DNA of 64,000 nt, from positions 27,018-91,017 of the forward strand of contig NZ_VUOK01000016.1 of assembly GCF_009806555.1 (NCBI RefSeq), given 5' to 3'. The DNA is from Methylobacterium sp. 2A (GTDB lineage Bacteria; Pseudomonadota; Alphaproteobacteria; Rhizobiales; Beijerinckiaceae). The notes below the pieces were generated by a model. The model was not told where the DNA came from. It ran no database searches and worked only from the letters and a program-made list of their open reading frames with translations. Numbering within the stretch: position 1 is the first letter of the stretch; the number at the start of each line of letters is the position of its first letter. The translations under genes were made by a program, and so were the position numbers. Below, in pieces: positions 56,999 to 64,000 of the stretch.

Positions 56999-57730
56999 TC
57001 AGGCCAAGCCCGCCGCGTCGGCCCGGGACAGGGTGCCGTCGTGCAGGGCCGAGGCCACCAGGGCGCCCGTGATCCCGGCTTCGCGCAGCGCCCGCAGGTC
57101 GTCCGGGCCGCGCACGCCGCCGGCCGCGTAGAGCCGGCGATCCGGCGCCCGGGCCTGGATCGCCCCGAGCGCCGCGAGGTCGGGCCCCTGCCCCGCCCCG
57201 ACCTGGGCGAGCGTCATGGCGATCACCTCCGGCGGCCAGAGCGACGGGTCGTCGTGGAGCGCGGCGGGGCCGAGGCGCTCGGTGCCGCGCGTGTCGAGGG
57301 AGAGCACCGCGCGGTCGCCGAATCGCGTCGCCAGACCGGGATCCGCCTGGCTCTCGCTGCCGATCACCGGCCGGCCGAGGCCCGTGGCCAGGAAGTCCGC
57401 GACGCCCTCCGGATCGGCGAAGCCCGCATCCACCCACAGGGCGAGGCCCGGGCAGGCGCGGGCGATCGCCGTGAGCGCGGCCAGATCCGGCGGCGCCCGG
57501 TCGATGATCGCGTCGAGATCCGCCACGTAGAGGATCGTCGCCGGCCATGCCTCGCACAGGCCGCGCGCCACCGCGTCGGGCGCGGATCCCTTTGCCAAGG
57601 GCGTCTCGATCGGCGCATAGGAGGAGCGCTCGCCCCGGCGCGCCCGCACCACGCGGCCGCCCCGGAGATCGAGCACCGGGATCACCGCGAAGCCGGGGCG
57701 CCCGAATCCGTGGTCCATCGAGGCGTTCAT
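56999..57730 (-). CDS. HisA/HisF-like TIM-barrel protein linked to C1 metabolism genes
   Basis: 243 residues. The HisA-type start FAVIPVLDLRGGRVV carries the first catalytic Asp, and VLSLDTRGTERLG the second; phosphate-binding ends VDAGFADPEG and YAAGGVRGPDDLRAL are retained. True hisA normally lies with hisF/hisH. Here the partner is a divergent gene of the tetrahydromethanopterin-linked C1 pathway, so this is more likely a paralogue in cofactor synthesis. Sequence alone does not exclude real HisA activity. Confidence 0.75.
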   Translation of the reverse strand: MNASMDHGFGRPGFAVIPVLDLRGGRVVRARRGERSSYAPIETPLAKGSAPDAVARGLCEAWPATILYVADLDAIIDRAPPDLAALTAIARACPGLALWVDAGFADPEGVADFLATGLGRPVIGSESQADPGLATRFGDRAVLSLDTRGTERLGPAALHDDPSLWPPEVIAMTLAQVGAGQGPDLAALGAIQARAPDRRLYAAGGVRGPDDLRALREAGITGALVASALHDGTLSRADAAGLA

Positions 57731-57739
57731 CGCGGCCCC

Positions 57740-58804
57740 ATGCTGTCAGCTTCCCCCGTGCGGGTGACCTCAAGGACGATCGGGTGGGACCTCGGCGGGG
57801 TCCACGTCAAGGCCGCGCTGGTGGAGGCCGGGCGTGTCGCAACGGCCGTCCAGGTGCCCTGTCCGCTCTGGCAGGGGGTTCCGGCCCTCGACCGGGCATT
57901 GGCGGTCCTGCCGGACTGGGCCCGGGGCGAGGCCCGGCACGCGGTCACCATGACGGGCGAGCTGACCGACTGCTTCGCCGACCGGCGCGAGGGCGTGGCC
58001 GCGCTCTCCGGATGGGCCGCGACGCATTGTGTCGGCCCCGTGCGGATCTATGCCGGCCGGTCCGGCTTCGTCGCCCCGGAGATGGCCGCGGAGGTCGCTG
58101 CCGACGTGGCCTCGGCCAACTGGCACGCCACCGCGGCGCTCGCCGGGCGGCTCGCCCCGGACGCCCTGCTGGTCGATATCGGCTCCACCACCACCGACCT
58201 GATCCCGATCGTCGGCGGCCGCCCGGCGTCGACGGGCTACAGCGACGCCGAGCGCCTGGAGACGGGGGAACTCGTCTACACGGGCGTGGTGCGCACCCCG
58301 GTGATCGCGCTCGCCGACCACGCCCCCTTCGCCGGCCGCCGCACCCGGCTGATGACCGAGACCTTCGCCCACATGGCGGATGCCTACCGGATCCTCGGCC
58401 TGCTCCCCGAGGGGGCGGACCAGCAGGCGAGCGGCGACCGCAAGGGCAAGTCCGTGGCCGAGAGCGAGACCCGGCTCGCCCGGATCGTCGGGCGGGACCG
58501 GGGGGACGCGCCGGGATCGGCCTGGGCGATGCTCGCGGGACATTTCGCCGAGGCGCAGCTGCGCCTGCTGCACGACGCGGCGGCGCTCCTGCTCGGCCGG
58601 CCGGATCTTTTCGAGAACGCCCCCCTGATCATCTGCGGGGCCGGCGCCTTCCTGGGTGACCGCCTCGCGGAGAGGCTCGGCCGCGTGTCCGTCCCGCTGG
58701 TCGCGCTGCTGGAGGACCGGATCACCGGCCCGCGCGATTGGGTCTCGACCTGCGGGCCGGCGGCGGCGGTCGGCCTCATCGCCGCGGAGGAGAGAGACGC
58801 ATGA
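57740..58804 (+). CDS. H4MPT-linked C1 pathway protein, hydantoinase/oxoprolinase-like (TIGR03123 type)
   Basis: 354 residues. Actin-fold phosphate motifs: TIGWDLGGVHVKAALV at the start, LLVDIGSTTTDLIPIVGG in the middle and LIICGAGAFLGDRL near the end. The family is found with tetrahydromethanopterin/methanofuran C1 genes in methylotrophs and archaea. The reaction is not established; kinase-like chemistry is expected. Start ATG 57740 is 9 bases from the divergent HisA-like start. It overlaps the next gene by ATGA. Confidence 0.85.
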   Translation: MLSASPVRVTSRTIGWDLGGVHVKAALVEAGRVATAVQVPCPLWQGVPALDRALAVLPDWARGEARHAVTMTGELTDCFADRREGVAALSGWAATHCVGPVRIYAGRSGFVAPEMAAEVAADVASANWHATAALAGRLAPDALLVDIGSTTTDLIPIVGGRPASTGYSDAERLETGELVYTGVVRTPVIALADHAPFAGRRTRLMTETFAHMADAYRILGLLPEGADQQASGDRKGKSVAESETRLARIVGRDRGDAPGSAWAMLAGHFAEAQLRLLHDAAALLLGRPDLFENAPLIICGAGAFLGDRLAERLGRVSVPLVALLEDRITGPRDWVSTCGPAAAVGLIAAEERDA

Positions 58805-59001
58805 GTGCCATCAAGATCCTGGCCCGGATCCTCACGGCCCGGGTCGGGCCGCATATCGAGCTGGCCGTGGAGACGGAGACCGGCGAGGTCCTGAAGGTGC
58901 TCGCCACCGAGGATCAGATCGACCGGCTGGTCGACGAGCTGGAGGACATCCTCCACTCGCCCGCCGAGCCCGACGACGACGGGCCGCCCACGGCGGCCTG
59001 A
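58801..59001 (+). CDS. Small conserved-looking acidic protein
   Basis: 66 residues. A strand-rich first half (HIELAVETETGEVLKVLATE) and an acidic helix plus tail (QIDRLVDELEDILHS...DDDG). It is translationally coupled to the C1-pathway gene (ATGA overlap). No family recognised; the coupling suggests shared function. Confidence 0.7.
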   Translation: MSAIKILARILTARVGPHIELAVETETGEVLKVLATEDQIDRLVDELEDILHSPAEPDDDGPPTAA

Positions 59002-59026
59002 GCCGCGCCCGGGGCTGAGCTCTGCC

Positions 59027-59803
59027 GTGAGCCTGATCGCCGCCAAGATCGTCGTCACCCCGACGCTGATGTGGGCCGTCTCGGCGGCGGCGCGCCGCTG
59101 GGGCAGCCTCGTCGGCGGCCTGCTCTCGGGATTGCCGCTCACCTCGGCGCCGATCTCGATCTACCTCGCCGCCGAGCAGGGCGCGCGTTTCGCCGCCGAG
59201 GCGGCTGTCGGCGCGGTCGAGGGGCTGGGGGCGGTGACGCTCTGCTATCTCGCCTACGCCCTCTGCGCCCCGCGGATGGGCGCCGTCGCCTCCATCGGCC
59301 TCGCCCTCGCGGCCTTCGTGCTGGGCGGCGCCGTGCTGCACGGGCTCGTCCGGCCCGGCCTGTGGCTCGCCACGGCGATCGACCTGCCGGCGATGGCGCT
59401 CGTCGTCGGCCTCAGCCGGGCGGGATCCTCACCCTCTGTGCCGACCCGCCGGCCGCCGCGCTGGGACATGCCGGCCCGGCTGGCGGCGGCCACGACCCTG
59501 GTCCTGCTGGTCTCGACCCTGGCGCCCCGGCTCGGCCCGGGCCTGAGCGGCGTCCTGTCGCCGATCCCGATCATCTCCTGGCCGCTGATCGTGTTCGCCC
59601 GGGTGCAGGACGGGGTCGGCGCCTCCCTCGACGTGGTGCGCGGCAGCGCCCAGGGCGCGTTCGGGGTGCTGGCCTTCTACATCTGCGTGCATACGATGCT
59701 CGGGGCGATGGATCCGGTCCCGGCCTATGCCCTGTCGATCGCCGCGTCGGCCGCCTGTGTCCTGCCCTGGCTGTTCGCGCGCCGGATTCCGCGGGCGGCG
59801 TGA
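59027..59803 (+). CDS. Integral membrane protein, likely transporter-like
   Basis: 258 residues, GTG start 26 bases after the small acidic gene. Six to eight hydrophobic helices; SGLPLTSAPISIYLAAEQG near residue 35 and PIPIISWPLIVFARVQDG near residue 185 are paired similar loops, hinting at an internal duplication. No family identified with confidence. It may belong to the preceding C1-linked operon. Confidence 0.7.
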   Translation: MSLIAAKIVVTPTLMWAVSAAARRWGSLVGGLLSGLPLTSAPISIYLAAEQGARFAAEAAVGAVEGLGAVTLCYLAYALCAPRMGAVASIGLALAAFVLGGAVLHGLVRPGLWLATAIDLPAMALVVGLSRAGSSPSVPTRRPPRWDMPARLAAATTLVLLVSTLAPRLGPGLSGVLSPIPIISWPLIVFARVQDGVGASLDVVRGSAQGAFGVLAFYICVHTMLGAMDPVPAYALSIAASAACVLPWLFARRIPRAA

Positions 59804-59820
59804 CCGCTGGGAGGCGACCC

Positions 59821-60432
59821 ATGATCACCGCCGCCACGACGCTCGCAGCCGGCTACGCCGCCGTGCCGCCGGGCCATCTCGCGACCATCGTGACCTCTCT
59901 GGAGATGGTTCGGCCGCCGTCGCGGCCCGGGCGTCCCGTCCCGCCCGGGCTCGTGCTGCAGCCCTTCGCGGATCGCGATCCGGAGGCGTATCGAAGCCTG
60001 TTCCGGGATGTCGGCGCCGACTGGCTCTGGTTCTCGCGCCTCACCCTTGCCGATGACGCGCTGGCGGCGATCCTCGCCGACGAGGCGGTCGAGATCCTGG
60101 TCCTGCGGCAGGCGGGCCGCGACGTCGGCATGCTGGAGCTGGATTTCCGGCAGCCCGGCCTGTGCGAACTGGTCTTCCTCGGTCTCACCGGGGACATGAT
60201 CGGGACCGGGCTCGGCGGCAGCCTGATGGACGAGGCGCTGCGCCGGGCTTGGTCGCGGCCGATCGAGCGGTTCTGGCTGCATACCTGCACCCTGGACCAT
60301 CCCGGCGCCCTGGCCTTCTACCGGCGCTTCGGATTCACGCCCTTCGCGACCCATGTCGAGATCGCTCCGGATCCGCGGCTGACCGGATTGCTCCCCCGGA
60401 CCTGTGCGCCTCACGTGCCGCTGCTCGGGTGA
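59821..60432 (+). CDS. GNAT acetyltransferase
   Basis: 203 residues from ATG 59821. A 45-residue N-terminal extension precedes the GNAT core: ELVFLGLTGDMIGTGLGGSLMDEALRRAW holds the acetyl-CoA loop in a variant form, and WLHTCTLDHPGALAFYRRFGF is the closing motif. Substrate unknown. It reads 17 bases after the membrane protein gene. Confidence 0.85.
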   Translation: MITAATTLAAGYAAVPPGHLATIVTSLEMVRPPSRPGRPVPPGLVLQPFADRDPEAYRSLFRDVGADWLWFSRLTLADDALAAILADEAVEILVLRQAGRDVGMLELDFRQPGLCELVFLGLTGDMIGTGLGGSLMDEALRRAWSRPIERFWLHTCTLDHPGALAFYRRFGFTPFATHVEIAPDPRLTGLLPRTCAPHVPLLG

Positions 60433-60483
60433 GATCGGTCCGGCCGGGCGACACCGCTCCGGCGTACCGGCCGCGACAGACCC

Positions 60484-60519
60484 AAAGAAAAGGCCCGCCC
60501 CGATGCGTCGGAGCGGGCC
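60484..60519 (-). terminator. Rho-independent terminator of rplS
   Basis: On the minus strand GGCCCGCTC, 10-base loop, GGGCGGGCC, then TTTTCTTT. It lies 50 bases after the rplS stop. Confidence 0.85.
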
Positions 60520-60568
60520 TCGATCCAGGGTCAGCGAAGGCCGGCGCTGAAGGCCGGTCCTGCCGCGA

Positions 60569-60985
60569 TCACTCGGCGGCGGCGGGCGCCTCGGCCGGGG
60601 TGTCCTTGGCCGGGCTCTCCTTGGCCTTGTAGCGGTCGGTGCGCTCGACGATGCGGGCCGACTTACCCCGGCGATCGCGCAGGTAGTACAGCTTGGCGCG
60701 GCGCACCTTGCCGCGGCGGGCCACCTTGATCGAATCGATCATCGGGGAATGCACCGGGAAGACGCGCTCCACGCCCTCGCCGTAGGAGATCTTGCGGACC
60801 GTGAAGCTCTCGTTGAGGCCGCCGCCCGAGCGGGCGATGCAGACGCCCTCGTAGGCCTGGACGCGGGTGCGCTCGCCTTCCTTCACGCGGACGTTGACGA
60901 TGAGCGTGTCGCCCGGCTCGAAATCCGGAATGGTCTTGGCCAGGCGCGCGACTTCCTCGCGCTCCAGCTGCTCGATGATGTTCAT
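60569..60985 (-). CDS. rplS: 50S ribosomal protein L19
   Basis: 138 residues. The L19 core is complete: [52 protein letters not shown] and [19 protein letters not shown] 20-residue Ala/Lys/Glu tail is added. trmD, rimM and rpsP, often upstream, are absent; it has its own promoter candidate and terminator. Confidence 0.97.
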   Translation of the reverse strand: MNIIEQLEREEVARLAKTIPDFEPGDTLIVNVRVKEGERTRVQAYEGVCIARSGGGLNESFTVRKISYGEGVERVFPVHSPMIDSIKVARRGKVRRAKLYYLRDRRGKSARIVERTDRYKAKESPAKDTPAEAPAAAE

Positions 60986-61070
60986 GGCATAGCTCCAGCC
61001 GTCGCGCCGTGACGCCCCTCATGGGCGGTCGGCGCCAGGATTTCGGCGATCCTGTTGTGAGTTGGCCGGC

Positions 61071-61099
61071 TCTCTACAGGATCAATCCCGGCTTGTCGA
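61071..61099 (-). promoter_or_regulatory. Candidate rplS promoter
   Basis: On the minus strand TCGACA, 17-base spacer, TAGAGA, about 85 bases upstream of the rplS start. Confidence 0.4.
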
Positions 61100-61129
61100 T
61101 TGCCGTCGCGCAGCGCGCGCGGAACGCCG

Positions 61130-61870
61130 TCAGGCCGGGACCGCGCCGGCCTCGGGCAGCACGCAGTTCGACAGGAAGGCCGCGAGGTCGTCGGTGATGT
61201 GGTCGATATGCGGCTCGCGCACCGCCTCCTGCTCGAACGCCTCCCGGTAGGGGTCGATGATCTTGGGCACCACCAAAACGGTCGCCATGCCGAGGTCGTG
61301 CGGCACCGCGAGGTTGCGGGCGATGTCCTCGAACAAGGCGGCCCGGGTCGGCTCGACGGCGTGCGCCTTCAGGAAGCGCTCATAGGTCGAGCGCTCGGGC
61401 TTCGGCACGAAATCGGCGGCCGCGATGTCGAACACGTCCTCGAAATGGTCGAGGATCCCGAGCTTGGCCGCCACGTTCTCGGCATGCCGGCGCGACCCGT
61501 TCGTCAGAATCAGCTTGCGACCCGGCAAGCGCTCGATCGCGTCGCCGAGATTCCGGTCGAGCTTGATCGTCGAGTGGTCGATATCGTGTGCGAAATCGAG
61601 GAATTCGTGGGGATCGACCCCGTCCTCGATCATCAGCGCCTTCAGGGTCGTGCCGTAGGTATGGTAGAAATGCTTCTGCAGGGCACGGGCCGAGATCCCG
61701 TCGAGCCCGTAGAGCCCCATCACGTAGAGGGTGATCCGCTCGTCGACCTGTGGCCAGACCCGGGCGTCGCTCGGGTAGAGCGTGTTGTCGAGGTCGAACA
61801 CCCAGGTGTCGACATCGGCGAATCCGCGCGCGCCCGGGGTGGTGAACTGGGCCTTATCGGGCTGATGCAC
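61130..61870 (-). CDS. Pyrimidine 5'-nucleotidase, HAD superfamily
   Basis: 246 residues. HAD motif I VFDLDNTLYPSDARVWPQVD with a helical cap, motif II LILTNGS, motif III lysine in FVPKPERSTYERF and motif IV LFEDIARNL. DLDNTLYP is typical of the Sdt1/PhoG-like pyrimidine nucleotidases. It dephosphorylates nucleotides. It lies between argB and rplS on the same strand. Confidence 0.85.
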   Translation of the reverse strand: MHQPDKAQFTTPGARGFADVDTWVFDLDNTLYPSDARVWPQVDERITLYVMGLYGLDGISARALQKHFYHTYGTTLKALMIEDGVDPHEFLDFAHDIDHSTIKLDRNLGDAIERLPGRKLILTNGSRRHAENVAAKLGILDHFEDVFDIAAADFVPKPERSTYERFLKAHAVEPTRAALFEDIARNLAVPHDLGMATVLVVPKIIDPYREAFEQEAVREPHIDHITDDLAAFLSNCVLPEAGAVPA

Positions 61871-62025
61871 CGTATCCCCTTGGATTCATGGTCCCCGGAC
61901 GGGCGAATCTGAACCTTTGCGGTCAAGCTCGCAAGCCTGGCTGGCTTGGGGCTGGCCCGGAGCAGGACAATGCGCGCGCGGGACGGAAGTTTCCGCCCCG
62001 CGCCGCCTATCGGCCGATCGCGCCC

Positions 62026-62919
62026 TCAGCCCCGGCGGATCAGCGTGCCGGCGCCGTAATCGGTGAACAGCTCCAGCAGCACCGCGTGGTTGACCTTGCC
62101 GTCGAGGATGACGACCGCCTCGACGCCGCGCTCGATCGCGTACATGCAGGTCTCGATCTTCGGGATCATCCCGCCCGTGATCGTGCCGTCGGCGATCAGG
62201 CGGCGGCAATCCTCCACGGTGAGTTCGGGAATCAGCTTCTTGTCCTTGTCGAGGACGCCCGGGACGTCGGTGAGCAGCAGCAGGCGCTTGGCTCGCAGCG
62301 CCCCCGCGATCGCCCCCGCGAAGGTGTCGGCGTTGACGTTGTAGGTCTGCCCATCCGCCCCGTAGGCGACCGGCGCGAGCACGGGAATCAGCTCGGCCTT
62401 CAGCACCGCGTCGAGCACGCCGCGCTCGACATGCTCCGGCTCGCCGACGAGGCCGAGATCGACGGTCTGCTCCAAGTGGCTCTCGGGGTCGAGCACGGTC
62501 TTCATGGCCCGCTTGGCCCGGACCATGTTGCCGTCCTTGCCGCACAGGCCGATGGCCCGCCCGCCCTCGGCCGAGATCCAGCCGACGATCTGCTTGTTGA
62601 TCAGGCCGGCGAGCACCATCTCGACCACCTCCACGGTGGCCGCGTCGGTCACCCGCAGGCCGCCGCGGAACTCGGACTGGATGCCGAGCCGGTCGAGCAT
62701 CTTGCCGATCTGCGGCCCGCCGCCATGCACGACGATCGGCTTCAGCCCGGATTGTTCGAGGAGGACGATGTCCTCGGCGAAATCCTCCGCCGCCGACCGG
62801 TCGCCCATGGCGTGGCCGCCATACTTGATGACCACGATCTCCTGATCGTAGCGCTGCATGTGGGGCAGCGCCTGGGCCAGAACTTCGGCGCGCACGTGCA
62901 CGTTCGGCAATTCGGTCAT
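62026..62919 (-). CDS. argB: Acetylglutamate kinase
   Basis: 297 residues. [29 protein letters not shown], the [30 protein letters not shown] block and [10 protein letters not shown] are intact. It phosphorylates N-acetylglutamate in arginine synthesis. The ARGK-type arginine-sensing N-terminal helix (residues about 8-25) is present, so feedback inhibition by arginine is likely. Confidence 0.96.
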   Translation of the reverse strand: MTELPNVHVRAEVLAQALPHMQRYDQEIVVIKYGGHAMGDRSAAEDFAEDIVLLEQSGLKPIVVHGGGPQIGKMLDRLGIQSEFRGGLRVTDAATVEVVEMVLAGLINKQIVGWISAEGGRAIGLCGKDGNMVRAKRAMKTVLDPESHLEQTVDLGLVGEPEHVERGVLDAVLKAELIPVLAPVAYGADGQTYNVNADTFAGAIAGALRAKRLLLLTDVPGVLDKDKKLIPELTVEDCRRLIADGTITGGMIPKIETCMYAIERGVEAVVILDGKVNHAVLLELFTDYGAGTLIRRG

Positions 62920-63247
62920 CGCGGTCCTTCGCCGATCCTTGGGTCAGGTCCCGCGGGCCGGATTGCGGCCGCACCCGTCGGGCGGGGCGCTTCTACAGGA
63001 AGCCGTCGGCACTGCGAAGCCGCCTCCGGGCGGGATGCCGGACAGAAGAGGGCGCGCCTCGAAACTGCGGGGATGACGGGGTTCGGCCCGGCGCGGCGGC
63101 CGCCCTGTCAAAAAACAGTCACCCTTCCCGTGTGTTGCAAACCGGCTACAGATTGGAGCGGAACCAGAGTCGCCTGGGTTGAACCCCCGCGTCTCCCGGC
63201 TCATGCTGCGCTGCAGCAAGCCGGAAGCTGGTGGCCGGGAGGGCCGG
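62920..63247. other. Divergent region between argB and ugd
   Basis: About 330 bases with no supportable gene. A short dyad CTGTCAAAAAACAG at 63104-63117 could be part of a regulatory site; no promoter was convincing. Confidence 0.4.
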
Positions 63248-64000
63248 ATGCGGATCGCGATGATTGGGGCCGGATATGTCGGCCTGGTGTCCGGGGCGTG
63301 CCTGGCCGATTTCGGGCACGGCGTCGTCTGCATCGACCGCGATCCGGACAAGATCGCGAGCCTGAACGCCGGCCGCATGCCGATCTACGAGCCGGGGCTC
63401 GACGCGCTGGTGGCCGAGAACGTCCGGCAGGGCCGGCTCGCCTTCCGCACGCACATGCGCGAGGCCGTGGCCGAGGCGGACGCGGTGTTCATCGCGGTCG
63501 GCACCCCGTCCCGCCGCGGCGACGGCTTCGCCGATCTGAGCTTCGTGTTCGACGCCGCCCGGGAGATCGCCGGCGCGCTCTCGGGCTTCACCGTGGTGGT
63601 CACCAAGTCCACCGTCCCGGTCGGCACCGGCGACGAGGTCGAGCGCATCATCCGCGAGGCCAACCCCGACGCGGCGTTCGCGGTCGCCTCCAACCCCGAA
63701 TTCCTGCGCGAGGGCGCGGCGATCGCCGACTTCAAGCGCCCCGACCGGATCGTGGTCGGCACCGAGGAGGCCCGGGCCGAGGCGGTGATGCGCGAGGTCT
63801 ACCGGCCGCTCTACCTCAACGCCGCGCCGATCCTCGTGACCAGTCGCCGCACCGCCGAGCTGACCAAATACGCCGCCAACGCGTTCCTGGCCGCCAAGAT
63901 CACCTTCATCAACGAGATCGCCGACCTGTGCGAGGAGGTCGGCGCCGACGTGCAGCAGGTCGCGCGCGGCATCGGGCTCGACAACCGGATCGGCACCAAG
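63248..64000 (+). CDS. ugd: UDP-glucose 6-dehydrogenase (N-terminal 251 residues)
   Basis: The gene runs off the right edge. The NAD-binding start MRIAMIGAGYVGLVSGACLA, FIAVGTPSRRGDG, TKSTVPVGTGD and SNPEFLREGAAIADF are typical of the UDP-glucose/GDP-mannose dehydrogenase family, with KYAANAFLAAKITFINE beginning the middle domain. The catalytic Cys lies just outside the window. It makes UDP-glucuronate for surface polysaccharide. Confidence 0.93.
   Translation, partial: MRIAMIGAGYVGLVSGACLADFGHGVVCIDRDPDKIASLNAGRMPIYEPGLDALVAENVRQGRLAFRTHMREAVAEADAVFIAVGTPSRRGDGFADLSFVFDAAREIAGALSGFTVVVTKSTVPVGTGDEVERIIREANPDAAFAVASNPEFLREGAAIADFKRPDRIVVGTEEARAEAVMREVYRPLYLNAAPILVTSRRTAELTKYAANAFLAAKITFINEIADLCEEVGADVQQVARGIGLDNRIGTK

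Noticed and set aside
56426..58804. 792-codon frame that contains the C1-pathway protein
   Set aside because: The N-terminal 438 codons are antisense to leuD and the HisA-like gene; the gene starts at 57740.

Overview
The window looks like chromosome of a Methylobacterium/Methylorubrum-type alphaproteobacterium. The evidence is uniformly high GC with alphaproteobacterial gene content: PdhB carrying an N-terminal lipoyl domain, DUF5076, the MltB/LeuD/RplS set, a full hopanoid side-chain and export cluster, and a kinase-like protein of the family found with tetrahydromethanopterin C1 genes. No rRNA, tRNA or CRISPR array was seen. Two AT-rich patches (about 4.85-6.3 kb and 22.8-24.6 kb) look imported.

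Layout. 0-4.6 kb: ABC permease/ATPase pair divergent from tesA-thpR, then hisE-coaA. 4.6-6.3 kb: AT-rich island with a decayed gene and a SAM methyltransferase. 6.4-22.8 kb: housekeeping and envelope genes (pyrB, a cytochrome b/molybdoenzyme pair, topA, parE, PRC-barrel protein, outer-membrane barrel, DEAD-box helicase, diguanylate cyclase, IscA-type protein, threonine-dehydratase-like enzyme). 22.8-24.6 kb: second island with a dead IS427-type transposase and an orphan PD-(D/E)XK-like protein. 24.6-31.4 kb: pyruvate dehydrogenase operon pdhA-pdhB-(DUF5076)-(Uma2)-pdhC-(coiled coil)-lpd. 31.7-40 kb: retropepsin/DUF5678-like pair, ftsB, class III cyclase, eno, queF, kdsA.

40.3-54.7 kb is the most interesting part: FkbM-like protein, alpha/beta hydrolase, a glycine/inosamine-type amidinotransferase, then hpnL-hpnM-hpnI-hpnJ-hpnK, a Phd/VapC module and a GNAT, hpnN and hpnH. 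HpnH makes adenosylhopane, HpnI/K/J build the aminocyclitol head group, and HpnL/M/N look like transport or membrane functions. The amidinotransferase, divergent from hpnL, is a good candidate for making a guanidine-substituted cyclitol hopanoid.

54.9-64 kb: mltB, leuD, a HisA-like TIM barrel divergent from the C1-pathway kinase-like gene, a small protein, a membrane protein, a GNAT, rplS, a HAD pyrimidine nucleotidase, argB and the start of a UDP-glucose dehydrogenase gene.

The intergenic space is rich in structured repeats. One family is a chain of successive perfect hairpins in a conserved order, found in both orientations at gene ends. One copy (38.2-38.6 kb) is split by another palindromic element inserted into the loop of its first hairpin.
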